Origin: Acidipila sp.
Lineage (GTDB): Bacteria > Acidobacteriota > Terriglobia > Acidiferrales > UBA7541
Assembly: GCA_010365215.1 (NCBI GenBank)
Contig: JAAFGT010000012.1
Location: 1 to 64,000 of the forward strand
DNA: 64,000 nucleotides
Direction: 5' to 3'
Under the pieces are notes generated by a model, which worked only from the letters and a program-made list of their open reading frames with translations, did no database searches and was not told the DNA's origin. Below are positions 8,630 to 16,830 of the stretch, in pieces; within the stretch, counting starts at the first letter, position 1, and each line of letters starts with the position of its first letter. Both the position numbers and the translations under genes were made by a program.

Positions 8630-9786
8630 GCCGGCTTTCCGGGGCGCTCGCGGCCGTTATAAAACTTCCAGGGAATGTCGGCGAGGCATTCGCCAGCTTT
8701 TTTGCCGATGCGATACATGTCCTGGGTGTAGAGACAGACCTTGCCGTCCTGATCCACCACCTGGGGATGAAAACTGAAGACCATATTCTCGCGCAGCTCG
8801 AAGTCGGTGCGTGCGCCGATCGCGGGATATTCAATCATGGTCTCGCCGATGGAGTGGCCAGACAGATGCCCGAGACCGAATCCATGCCGCGCGAAGATTT
8901 CCGCCGCGGCGTGGTGGACCGCGGAGATTTTCTCCCCTTCGCGCATGCACAGCCGCGCCGCCTCCAGCGCTTCGGGATACGCGTCGGCCATCTTTTGCGT
9001 CCGCGCGCTGGGCTTTCCCTGGATCAGCGCGCGCGAAAATTCCACCCAGTAGCCCTCCGGCCCGGTAATCTCGAGTGAATAGAGCAGCAGGTCGTCGGCA
9101 TGCACCACGCGGGCGCCGGGAACTTTGAAATGCGCCTCGGCTTCGCCACCGGTGCCGGAGAGCACGATATTCATCATGCGCGGCCCGGCGCCGCGCGCAA
9201 AAAAAAGCCCTACCGCCGGCGCCATCACTTCCGCTTCGGTTTTCCCCGGCGCATAATCACGTACCAGTATCCAGAAACCATCCACGATGATATCCATGGT
9301 GCGGCGGATCGCCGCCAATTCGAACTCGCTTTTCACCGCGCGCGCCATGTCGAACTGCACGTCAAAGGGAACGAGCTCGTAAGGCCCGCCTTCGAGCGCG
9401 CGGTAGTCGCGCACCGGCATGATGAAATTCATACCGTAGACGCCCAGACGCTTCCAGTGCTGCGCCTCCGCGCGCTGGCGGAGCCACAGGCCCGGCACAT
9501 CCGCCCATACGTGATCACGCACCCAGGTTTTGGACTTGTCGCCAATCCATTTCGCTTCACTGGGGAAAATCAGGGTGGGCTCGCCGTCGAGCGGAATTAA
9601 AACGTCCACGTAACGATGCACAATTTCAAAGTCCGAGACGTAGCGGACCCCACCTTCGAAGCCGGAGTACTGATTCCCGCAAACAATCAAGGCGTCGATA
9701 TTTTCATGACGCATCGCCTGGCGAATATTCTGGTAGCGACGCTCGATCTCAGCTTTGGGCACCATCAAATGATGTGTCAGCTCCAA
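8626..9786 (-). CDS. M24-fold (creatinase/Xaa-Pro peptidase-like) protein with degenerate metal site
   Basis: 386 residues. An N-terminal creatinase-type domain precedes a C-terminal pita-bread fold (GLGHLSGHSIGETMIEYP is recognisable). Metal-ligand positions look altered. The usual D-x-G…D-x-T pair reads YSLEITGPEGYWVEFS, the IEPG Glu reads SFHPQ, and the last R-x-ED is missing. Creatinase is a known metal-free M24 enzyme that keeps a catalytic His, so an amidinohydrolase-like or other C-N hydrolase role is possible. TTG 9786 follows GAGGAA; ATG 9765 is an alternative. The 3' end is coupled by ATGA to ketopantoate-reductase-like copy 1. Confidence 0.8.
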   Translation of the reverse strand: MELTHHLMVPKAEIERRYQNIRQAMRHENIDALIVCGNQYSGFEGGVRYVSDFEIVHRYVDVLIPLDGEPTLIFPSEAKWIGDKSKTWVRDHVWADVPGLWLRQRAEAQHWKRLGVYGMNFIMPVRDYRALEGGPYELVPFDVQFDMARAVKSEFELAAIRRTMDIIVDGFWILVRDYAPGKTEAEVMAPAVGLFFARGAGPRMMNIVLSGTGGEAEAHFKVPGARVVHADDLLLYSLEITGPEGYWVEFSRALIQGKPSARTQKMADAYPEALEAARLCMREGEKISAVHHAAAEIFARHGFGLGHLSGHSIGETMIEYPAIGARTDFELRENMVFSFHPQVVDQDGKVCLYTQDMYRIGKKAGECLADIPWKFYNGRERPGKPA

Positions 9787-9808
9787 GGAGGGTTCCTCGC
9801 TTCGGTCG

Positions 9809-11068
9809 TCAGGACGCTTCGCAGATTTCGGCGGCGGTCAGCGCATAAATTTTGGTGATATCGACCAGCGTTTTGATGGCCACTTTTTCGCCTTCGCGGT
9901 CGCGCGGCCCGCTGGAAGGCCCATAATTCACGGTTTCGATGCCGTAGCGCGTCAGCACGGAGGCGTCGGAGCTCCATAACACCGTATCTCTCCTCGGCGC
10001 GCTGCCCATCACCTGGGTGTGCGCGGCCTCGATGGTTTTCACCATGGGATGCTCGCCGCTGATTTCCGCGCCAGGAACGGAAACGTAAGTTTCAAATTCA
10101 ATTCCGTAGTCCGGGAAGCGTTTTTGCAAATTACGGACCAGTGACTGCACCGCGCGGCGCGCCTCGGCGAGCGGCTTGGTGGGAGGCACGCGAATATCGA
10201 GGCATACCTCGGCGCGGTCAGGAGTACGGCTGGCGCGCCAGGGATGTCCCGCGCGGAGACATCCGACATTGACCATGCCTGGCTTGCCGCCATAGCCGGA
10301 AGTTTTTTCCCAAGAGGGTATCCATTCGTAAACCGCGCCGAGGACATCATGCATCCGCCGGATGGAGCTTTCCGCCTGCCGCCCCTGCGCAAAGGCGGTG
10401 TGCACGTACATCCCCTGCGTGGAGATGCGCACCCACACCGAGCCATAGTGGCCGAGAATGAGCTGCATATCCGTCGGCTCGCCCAAAATACACATGTCGG
10501 GCAGCACGCCGTGATTTACCAGGTAGTGGCTTCCCACTCCGTAGCCGCGGAATTCCTTCCCGGTGAATTCTTCGCCGACTTGCGTCTTTTCTATTTCACC
10601 GGCTACAGCGGCGATGATCACGTCGCCGGCCAGCTTCACGCCCGCGCGTTGCAGGGCTTTCACCGCATGCGTGTAGCAGACCAGCGCGCCTTTCATATTG
10701 TAGATACCCAAACCATAGATCATGCCGTTCTTGACCACGGCGTGCGGCTTGTACCCAATGCCAGTAAGAAACGCTTCGCGGCCGGTGTTCGACGTATCCA
10801 TGTGGCCGTTGAACATCAGGCGCTTGCCGTCTCCGTGGCCTTCCCAAAGGCCGATGACGTTCGGCCGGCCGTCTTCTACTTCCTGCCACGTGGTCCTGAG
10901 GCCCAGTTCCTCGAAAGTGGAACGCATATAGCGCCCCATCTCGAGCTCTTCGCCGGTGGGGCTGGGAATATTCACCACGTCGCAGGCCATGGCGACGATT
11001 TCCTTCTCGTTCACTTCCGCGAGGATCGACTTCGCCAGTTTGGAATCGATTTTATGGGCTGCTTTCAT
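9809..11068 (-). CDS. M20-family (ArgE/DapE-like) protein, partly degenerate metal site
   Basis: About 419 residues. The M20 core is clear: FNGHMDTSNTG (HxD ligand), then GLGIYNMKGAL, AAVAGEIEKT, ILGEPTDMQL and the lid dimerisation domain. M20 enzymes normally cleave amide bonds with two zinc ions. By eye the bridging Asp before MKG is Asn, the second Glu of the EE pair is Ile, and the final His region reads GPRDREGEKV. It may bind one metal or have another activity. ATG 11068 is chosen; a GTG at 11101 would add 11 residues. Neither has a strong ribosome site. It lies between the two M24 genes. Confidence 0.8.
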   Translation of the reverse strand: MKAAHKIDSKLAKSILAEVNEKEIVAMACDVVNIPSPTGEELEMGRYMRSTFEELGLRTTWQEVEDGRPNVIGLWEGHGDGKRLMFNGHMDTSNTGREAFLTGIGYKPHAVVKNGMIYGLGIYNMKGALVCYTHAVKALQRAGVKLAGDVIIAAVAGEIEKTQVGEEFTGKEFRGYGVGSHYLVNHGVLPDMCILGEPTDMQLILGHYGSVWVRISTQGMYVHTAFAQGRQAESSIRRMHDVLGAVYEWIPSWEKTSGYGGKPGMVNVGCLRAGHPWRASRTPDRAEVCLDIRVPPTKPLAEARRAVQSLVRNLQKRFPDYGIEFETYVSVPGAEISGEHPMVKTIEAAHTQVMGSAPRRDTVLWSSDASVLTRYGIETVNYGPSSGPRDREGEKVAIKTLVDITKIYALTAAEICEAS

Positions 11069-11112
11069 CGGTCGTTTTTTTTGCTCTATGGTCGACAGCA
11101 CTCTTAGAACGG

Positions 11113-12288
11113 TTACAAGCGAAAGTCATCCGGATACGGACAGAGTTTCTCGTTCCCGTGTTCGCCAATCAAGAAATTATCTTCCAGGCGCAGTCCTCCG
11201 CCGCCCTCCCAGTAGATCCCCGGTTCGATAGCCAGCACCATTCCCGCGCGCATGGTCGCGGCAGCGGCCTGGTGCGCGTAGGGCGGCTCGTGCGCGCGCG
11301 CGCCGACACCGTGAGCCACGGGATGCGAAGGCTGCCCGGGATAACCGGCGTCGGCAATATCCTCGCGGATCGAGCGATCGAGCTCCGCGAGACTCGCGCC
11401 ATCCTTGCAGTGTGCGATAGCCGCGCTGAAAACTTCCAGGAGCTGGTCCAGCAACCGATCATACTTCGCCGTGAGCTTTCCGGGAACGATGTTCTTGGTC
11501 AAGTCGGTCCAATACCCGTCGGCGCAAACCCAGATCTCTACCAGCGTGGGCTCGTTAGGCACAATCTGCCGATCCGTGGTGGCCGTGAATGTGGCGATTC
11601 CCGGGCCGGACCACACCAGCGTAAAGGCCCGCGCCATTTCCACTTTGCCCTGGTAACCCACACCTACGGAATGAATGTGGCCCTCGATCATCGCCGCCAC
11701 TTCAGATTCCTTCATGCCGGGCTTGATGTTGGCGCGCGCATATTCCATGCCCAGGGCGGCCAGCTCGTTGGCCAGGCGCATGCGCTCGATTTCCTGCGGC
11801 GTCTTGATCATCCTGGCCTGCGCCAGCAGTGGTGCGGCGTCCACCACCTGTCGCGCGGCGCCACGGAAAGCGTCGAAGTAACCCTGCCAATAAACCGTCG
11901 GCTCTCCCACCATGCGGTCGCAAATCTGCGAGGTCTGCGAAAGCTCGATGCCCACCCTTGCGGTAAGGTTTTTTTCGCGAAGAACTTCAATGGCCATCTC
12001 CAGCGACCGCACCATCGGCGGCCGCGGGTCCGCGGGATGGTAGAAACGGAAAGAACGCACATCCTTTGTCCAAGCACAACGTTTGGCTTCTTCGTGCTGT
12101 GGTTCGATGGCCAGCAGTACCGGCTCACCTTCGCGCGGGAAAATAACCAGGTCATATCCTTTCATGCACCAATAATCGGTGAGATAAAGAACATTGTCGG
12201 GCGCGCGAGCGACGATGGCGTCAAGGTCCTGCTCGCCCATCAAGAGGCGAACACCGTCTAGCTTGCGCTGGTCAATCGGATGTGTCAT
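11113..12288 (-). CDS. M24-family Xaa-Pro peptidase-like protein, metal site mostly intact
   Basis: 391 residues. It has a creatinase N-domain and an M24 catalytic domain. Visible ligands include WTDLTKN (Asp), AHGVGARAHEPP (His), AIEPGIY (Glu) and LRLEDN (Glu). The first Asp is replaced by Glu (LVEIW). It therefore probably binds metal, unlike the other M24 protein of this operon. Family members cleave Xaa-Pro bonds, or in creatinase a C-N bond. The start codon is the last of three consecutive ATGA motifs created by a 26-bp tandem duplication, so translation is probably re-initiated from the upstream frames. Confidence 0.87.
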   Translation of the reverse strand: MTHPIDQRKLDGVRLLMGEQDLDAIVARAPDNVLYLTDYWCMKGYDLVIFPREGEPVLLAIEPQHEEAKRCAWTKDVRSFRFYHPADPRPPMVRSLEMAIEVLREKNLTARVGIELSQTSQICDRMVGEPTVYWQGYFDAFRGAARQVVDAAPLLAQARMIKTPQEIERMRLANELAALGMEYARANIKPGMKESEVAAMIEGHIHSVGVGYQGKVEMARAFTLVWSGPGIATFTATTDRQIVPNEPTLVEIWVCADGYWTDLTKNIVPGKLTAKYDRLLDQLLEVFSAAIAHCKDGASLAELDRSIREDIADAGYPGQPSHPVAHGVGARAHEPPYAHQAAAATMRAGMVLAIEPGIYWEGGGGLRLEDNFLIGEHGNEKLCPYPDDFRL

Positions 12289-12314
12289 GCGAATGTTCCA
12301 ACTGGATGGGTCAT
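12285..12314 (-). other. Nine-codon mini-ORF 2 in the ATGA chain
   Basis: It encodes MTHPVGTFA and stop. Its ATG overlaps the stop of mini-ORF 1, and its TGA overlaps the ATG of the M24 gene at 12288. The first four residues match the start of that M24 protein (MTHP). It probably arose by duplication; translation is not proven. Confidence 0.5.
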
Positions 12315-12340
12315 GCGAATGTGCCCGTTGGATGTGTCAT
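12311..12340 (-). other. Nine-codon mini-ORF 1 in the ATGA chain
   Basis: It encodes MTHPTGTFA and stop. Its ATG overlaps the TGA of the ketopantoate-reductase-like gene at 12337-12340, and its own stop overlaps mini-ORF 2. Together they make an unbroken relay of stop/start overlaps. Translation is not proven. Confidence 0.5.
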
Positions 12341-13332
12341 GCGGATGGGTCATGAGCCGAGGTAACTTTGGGAATTGCCGTGGAACCGGACGGAGAATCG
12401 CCTGCTTCCGAGCGGCGCCAGGACGCTTCCTTACCTTTAATTAAGCGATAAAGCGCAGTATGCAATGGCGCGCTTGCGCCTACGCGTTCCGCCTCGCGGG
12501 CGATGGCCCCCCCAAGAAACTCCACCTCCGTCTCGTAGTGGTGCTGCACATCGTAGAGCATGGAAGTGGGATGATTGGTTTCGGCGCCAATCTTGTTCAT
12601 TTCCCATGGATCTTCGTGCAGCGTGATACCCACGGCCTTGGCCACCTGCTTCCCTTCCTCGATCAGATCGTGCAGCAGCCGCCCCAGATCGCCGAAGCGC
12701 GCTTCCTCGGCGAATGCGGGACAGTGCGGAAGTCCGGTGAGCGCGCTCACTCCATTCACCGAGGCGTTGAAGATCAGCTTGGACCATTGCGCCGGGCGCG
12801 CGTCCTCGAGGGCCACTGCTTTCAGACCCGCGGCAACGATGAGATCGGCCGTATCGCTCACCGTTGAAAATGGGGTGGACGAGGGCTCGAAGGGACCCAA
12901 CCAGGTGGCCGTGTCGAGCTCGTATTGCACCACCGTATCGCTGTGCCGCGTGCCGCTCATAAAAGTTGTGCCGCGCAGGATCTGGCCTTGCGAATGCCGC
13001 GCCAGAATCTCTTCGCAGCCCAGGCCGTTTTGCGCGGAAAGCAGAGCGCCGCGATTGAACAGATGCCCTACCGGAGCCACCGCCTCTTCGGTCTGCGTGG
13101 CTTTCGAGCAGACAATTCCCAGGTGGCACTCCGGCAACTCGGCGGGATCGGTGGTGGCGCGGAGCCGCGCGGTGAAGTTATGTTTGCCGGTGACGCGCAA
13201 GCCTTGCTCGTTCAAAGCATGGGCATGCGCGGGACGCCGTACGAAAGCGTAGACCTCAGCCACTTGCGCCAGGTGCGCGGCGTAGAGACTCCCGATGGCG
13301 CCGCAGCCGATGATGCAGATTTTCTTGGCCAT
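12337..13332 (-). CDS. Ketopantoate reductase (PanE/ApbA)-like NAD(P)H oxidoreductase, copy 2
   Basis: 331 residues. It has a Rossmann motif (IIGCGAIGSLYAAHLA) and the catalytic-Lys segment WSKLIFNASVNGVSALTGL, paralogous to copy 1 but with a longer C-terminus. That extra tail ends inside the 26-bp repeat (HDPSA, stop), so the repeat has rewritten it. ATG 13332 begins 3 bp after the molybdenum-hydroxylase large-subunit stop. Two such reductases, each beside an M24 gene in one transcription unit, suggest duplicated enzyme pairs working on related intermediates, not CoA synthesis. Confidence 0.88.
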   Translation of the reverse strand: MAKKICIIGCGAIGSLYAAHLAQVAEVYAFVRRPAHAHALNEQGLRVTGKHNFTARLRATTDPAELPECHLGIVCSKATQTEEAVAPVGHLFNRGALLSAQNGLGCEEILARHSQGQILRGTTFMSGTRHSDTVVQYELDTATWLGPFEPSSTPFSTVSDTADLIVAAGLKAVALEDARPAQWSKLIFNASVNGVSALTGLPHCPAFAEEARFGDLGRLLHDLIEEGKQVAKAVGITLHEDPWEMNKIGAETNHPTSMLYDVQHHYETEVEFLGGAIAREAERVGASAPLHTALYRLIKGKEASWRRSEAGDSPSGSTAIPKVTSAHDPSA

Positions 13333-13335
13333 GCG

Positions 13336-15801
13336 CTAAGCGCGCCGCTCGACATGAACGGCTGGAGCGGGCTTCGCCGAGTCACCCTGCAACGCGTGGA
13401 AAATGCTATCTCCCGAATTGTGGGAATCATGAATGATGATCTTGCGCGAGTAGAGCGCGTCCTGCAGGGCGGCGCAGATGGTGTGCAGCGGGGCGGCGCC
13501 GCCCTCGCCCATGCCTTTCGCGCCGTTGTAGGAAAACGGCGACGGCGTCTCCAGGCCACCACACGCCAGGTCGGGCATATTCATCACGGTGATGGGCGTG
13601 TAGTCGCTGAAGGTTGCCGTCAGCATATTGCCTTCGGGATCGTAGACGCAATTTTCCATGAGCGCGGCGCCGATTCCATGAGCCGTGGCGCCGTGGACCT
13701 GGCCTTCCACGATCAGCGGATTGATCTTGGTGCCACAATCGTCCACGGCTGCGTAAGCGAGAATCTTCGGCTGGTAGGTCTCGCGATCGACCTCCATGAC
13801 CGCGATGTGAAGTTGCGCGGCATAGGTCAGCGTCAAATTGCCGTATTTTTTTTCTACGTCGGGCACCGCGAATGGCGCTTTATAGACGTAGCGGCAATTC
13901 AGCGTGATGTCCGCCATATCCATGGGCAGCTCGGCATTGTTTACGTTGACCAGGTTGGCCAAGCCCCAATAGTTAATGGAGCGGTCGGTGCCCTTGACGC
14001 GCACCTCGGGGCCCATCTTGCCCACTCCAAACTCAAGCTCGCTTTCTTTGGCCTTCAGCACAAACGCGGCGAGCCGCGCAATTTCCGCGCGCAATTTTTC
14101 TGCCGCGCCGTGGATCGCGGAAAGTCCGGTGACGGCAAATTGGCTGGCGTAGGTGCCGGTGTGGCCGGTGTAGACGTTATGCTCGGTGTCGAACCCGGGG
14201 CGCACCACAATCATGTCCGGAGGAACGCGGAGCACTTCCGCCACCACCTGGGCTGCGGTGGTTTCGTGGCCTTGCCCCTGCGGCACGGATCCCAGGGAGA
14301 CCACTACCTCGCCGTAGATATCGAGCTTCACGTTGGCCGCTTTGGATTGGCCTGAATAAGGAGCGAAAGCATTGATGATTCGCGCCTGGCCAAAATTATT
14401 TGTTCCGGAATCGAGGGTGGAGCCGATGCCCAGGCCGAGCATACGGCCTTCTTGCCTGGCCTGCTTCTGCTTCTCTTTCCACCCGTCCCAACCGACCAGT
14501 CCCTTGGCAATCTCTAACATGCGCGCGTAGTTTCCGGAGTCGTAAATACAACCGTTCGGCGTGGTGTAGGGAAACTCTTCGGTGCGGATGTAGTTGCGCA
14601 GGCGCATCTCGTCGGTGGGAATGCCGAGTTCGTGGCCACAGATGTCGATGACACGCTCAAGAAACCAGAGGTGTTGCATCCGCGAATAGCCGCGGTTGGG
14701 TCCCACGGGACATTTGTTGGAGACCACTTGTGTGAAATCAACGCGGTAATTACGGAAGCGGTAGGCGCCGGGCAGAACCTGCGCCCAGATAATGCAGCCC
14801 AGCGGCTCGTAACGGGGATAAGCGCCGCAATCGTCGATGTGCCGCGACTCGATGGCGGTGATCACGCCATTCTTGTCGAGCGCGACTCGCGTGTCCAGAA
14901 ATGTGCGTTCGTTTCCATGCGCGCTGGCCAGCATGTGCTCAGTGCGCGTTTCGATCCACTTCACTGGCCGTCCACCGAGCTGTTTCGAGGCCAGGGCGCA
15001 CACCGCCATCTGCGGGTAGGTGGTGATCTTGATGCCGAAGCCGCCGCCGATGTCGCGACTCTCCATCTGGATCTGGTCGATGCCCACGCCCAGCGCCGGC
15101 GAAAGAAACTGCGCGGCGAAAGCGGGAAAAGAATTGGTGGAGAGGAAGTGGATGCTTTCTTTCTTGGGATCCCAGGTGGCGATGATGCCGTTGTTTTCCA
15201 GCGGCGTGCTGGAAAAACGGTGGAAGTGCATTCGCCCGATGCTGACGATGTTCGCCGCTTCCTGGAAGGCTTTGTCCACCTCGCCATACTCGAAATTACC
15301 GTGCCACACCACGTTGCTGCCGTTCTGGTCATGGACCAGCGACTCATTTTTCAGTGCAAGTTCCGCGTCCAGAACTGGAACCAGCGCGTGGTACTCCACC
15401 TCCACCAATTCCGCAGCGTCTTCCGCGGCATTGCGCGATTCGGCCACCACCGCGGCTACAGGCTCGCCCTGATAGCGAACTTTGTCCGTGGCCATCGGAT
15501 AATCGATGACCTTTCCCTGCGCGCCGGGCCCGATCTCGATGAAAGGCTGCACCCGCGCGGCTACTTCGGCGCCGGTCAGCACCGCCAACACGCCGGGAGC
15601 AGTCAAGGCTTTGGAAACATCAACACGGTCGATGCGTGCATGGGCGTACGGCGACCGCACAAACTGCAGATACAGCATGCCCTGCAATTTGTAATCTTCG
15701 ACAAAGAGTCCCTGGCCGCGGACCAACCGCCCTTCTTCGCGCCGGCGCAGCGGCTGGCCGACCCAAGTGCCCTTTTCTGGTTTTGGTGCCTGGTTATTCA
15801 C
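13336..15801 (-). CDS. Molybdenum hydroxylase large subunit (xanthine dehydrogenase/CoxL-like)
   Basis: 821 residues. It has the aldehyde-oxidase a/b hammerhead N-domain (RSPYAHARI) and the molybdopterin-binding domain (GGGFG; PVGPNRGYSRMQH; late GAKGMGEGGAAP with the catalytic Glu). The loop PNRGYSR is neither the AYxCSFR of true CO dehydrogenase nor the AYRGAGR of form II, so CO is an unlikely substrate; a heterocycle or aldehyde is more likely. The GTG start at 15801 is used because no ATG precedes the hammerhead domain. Partner FAD and 2Fe-2S genes lie just upstream, so it forms the usual L/M/S enzyme. Confidence 0.9.
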   Translation of the reverse strand: MNNQAPKPEKGTWVGQPLRRREEGRLVRGQGLFVEDYKLQGMLYLQFVRSPYAHARIDRVDVSKALTAPGVLAVLTGAEVAARVQPFIEIGPGAQGKVIDYPMATDKVRYQGEPVAAVVAESRNAAEDAAELVEVEYHALVPVLDAELALKNESLVHDQNGSNVVWHGNFEYGEVDKAFQEAANIVSIGRMHFHRFSSTPLENNGIIATWDPKKESIHFLSTNSFPAFAAQFLSPALGVGIDQIQMESRDIGGGFGIKITTYPQMAVCALASKQLGGRPVKWIETRTEHMLASAHGNERTFLDTRVALDKNGVITAIESRHIDDCGAYPRYEPLGCIIWAQVLPGAYRFRNYRVDFTQVVSNKCPVGPNRGYSRMQHLWFLERVIDICGHELGIPTDEMRLRNYIRTEEFPYTTPNGCIYDSGNYARMLEIAKGLVGWDGWKEKQKQARQEGRMLGLGIGSTLDSGTNNFGQARIINAFAPYSGQSKAANVKLDIYGEVVVSLGSVPQGQGHETTAAQVVAEVLRVPPDMIVVRPGFDTEHNVYTGHTGTYASQFAVTGLSAIHGAAEKLRAEIARLAAFVLKAKESELEFGVGKMGPEVRVKGTDRSINYWGLANLVNVNNAELPMDMADITLNCRYVYKAPFAVPDVEKKYGNLTLTYAAQLHIAVMEVDRETYQPKILAYAAVDDCGTKINPLIVEGQVHGATAHGIGAALMENCVYDPEGNMLTATFSDYTPITVMNMPDLACGGLETPSPFSYNGAKGMGEGGAAPLHTICAALQDALYSRKIIIHDSHNSGDSIFHALQGDSAKPAPAVHVERRA

Positions 15802-15807
15802 GGCAGT

Positions 15808-15840
15808 TGCTCACGATGCGTGCTCACGATGCGTGCTCAG
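15808..15840 (-). repeat. 13-bp tandem repeat before the large-subunit start codon
   Basis: Two exact TGCTCACGATGCG units (15808-15820, 15821-15833) plus a partial third lie just upstream of the large-subunit GTG on the minus strand. They occupy the expected ribosome-binding region and part of the 94-bp gap after the CoxG-like gene. Confidence 0.8.
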
Positions 15841-15895
15841 AACAATTACTCACGCCAGGTCGGTCTTTGCTTCAGTAGGTATGCAGTCTGCCGGG

Positions 15896-16336
15896 TTACG
15901 CCAAAGCAGCTTGCAGCCCATCAATTAGTTTTTGGACGTTCTTTTTGGCCAGCGGCTCGAGCAGACCACCCGCCAGCGATGTCAGCTTGCCGAAAATCTG
16001 TGCCGTCCCTTTCCAGGCTACGCGCGTGCCTTGGGGTACGGCGCTGAGCTCGAATCCTGCGCTGATGTCCACGATTCCGCCCGCTACGCTGCCTGTACCG
16101 GAGTACCGCGCGTGGCTGGGCCGAGTGGCTTCTTCCAGCGTCATCTTTATCGCCGCGGTCCCGCGAATATGCGAGATCCCTACGGACAAACGAACCGTGA
16201 AATGTTTCTCGTCGATGAGGGACATACTCTCGAATCCGGGCAGTAGAGGGCAGAAACGCTGGGGATCGGCCAGGAAGTCGTAAACATCTTCCGGCTTGCG
16301 CGGCACAACAAAATCTCCTGTGAACGTAAAGGCCAT
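15896..16336 (-). CDS. CoxG-like SRPBCC-domain protein
   Basis: 146 residues. It begins MAFTFTGDFVV, then RKPEDVYDFLADPQRFCPLLPG, and continues through the alternating strands and C-terminal helix of a START/SRPBCC fold, matching the carbon-monoxide-dehydrogenase subunit G family. CoxG anchors Cox-type hydroxylases to the membrane or helps them mature. The start at 16336 is 11 bp after the 2Fe-2S gene. The longer upstream frame has no matching domain and overlaps the 2Fe-2S gene, so it is rejected. The gene lies between the small- and large-subunit genes. Confidence 0.9.
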   Translation of the reverse strand: MAFTFTGDFVVPRKPEDVYDFLADPQRFCPLLPGFESMSLIDEKHFTVRLSVGISHIRGTAAIKMTLEEATRPSHARYSGTGSVAGGIVDISAGFELSAVPQGTRVAWKGTAQIFGKLTSLAGGLLEPLAKKNVQKLIDGLQAALA

Positions 16337-16347
16337 AGGCGCTCTTT

Positions 16348-16830
16348 TTATTTCCCAGCCGCGGCAGCGGCGCGAATTGCTTTGAGAATATTCTGGTACC
16401 CGGTGCAGCGGCAGGTGTTGCCGGCAATGGCTTTGCGAATCTGCTGGTCGGAAGGTTTGGGGTGTTTCTCGAGCAGACGCACGGTGGACATCAACAGCCC
16501 GGGCGTGCAAAACCCACACTGCAGTCCGTGGTTGGCAGCGTAGGCTTCCTGCACGGGATGTAATTTCCCTTCCGTGGCGAGGCCCTCGACGGTGCGGACG
16601 TCGCTGCCATCGGCCTGCACCGCCAGGACGGTGCACGATTTCACGTTGCGCCCGTTCAGCAACACGGTACAGGCCCCGCAGTAGGTGGTGTCGCATCCCA
16701 CATGCGTACCGGTAAGATTGAGCTGCTCGCGGATCAGCTCCACCAGCAGGGTGCGCGGTTCGACCTCGACGGCGCACGGTTTGCCATTTACGGTTAGCTG
16801 CAGTGGAACTTTGTCAAACGCGAGCGACAT
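16348..16830 (-). CDS. 2Fe-2S small subunit of molybdenum hydroxylase (CoxS-like)
   Basis: 160 residues. The N-terminal plant-type ferredoxin cluster motif is CDTTYCGACTVLLNG with a following Cys (SCTVL). The C-terminal helical cluster domain has CGFCTPGLLMS and NTCRCTGYQNIL. These give all eight expected Cys ligands for two 2Fe-2S clusters, which pass electrons from the Mo site to FAD. ATG 16830 overlaps the FAD-subunit gene by 17 bp and follows GGAGG at about 12 nt. An upstream in-frame ATG at 16878 adds residues not seen in the family. Confidence 0.93.
   Translation of the reverse strand: MSLAFDKVPLQLTVNGKPCAVEVEPRTLLVELIREQLNLTGTHVGCDTTYCGACTVLLNGRNVKSCTVLAVQADGSDVRTVEGLATEGKLHPVQEAYAANHGLQCGFCTPGLLMSTVRLLEKHPKPSDQQIRKAIAGNTCRCTGYQNILKAIRAAAAAGK

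Larger units (their letters stand above)
12278..12355 (-). repeat. 26-bp tandem repeat at the junction of two operon genes
   Basis: Three units (12278-12303, 12304-12329, 12330-12355) share a GGATGKGTCATGCG core and differ at a few positions. Each unit contains the minus-strand ATGA of a stop/start overlap. The last codons of the upstream reductase gene also lie in the repeat. Confidence 0.85.

Noticed and set aside
16337-16777. N-terminal extension of the CoxG-like frame
   Set aside because: It runs antiparallel-free but out of frame through the 2Fe-2S subunit gene; the SRPBCC fold starts at 16336.
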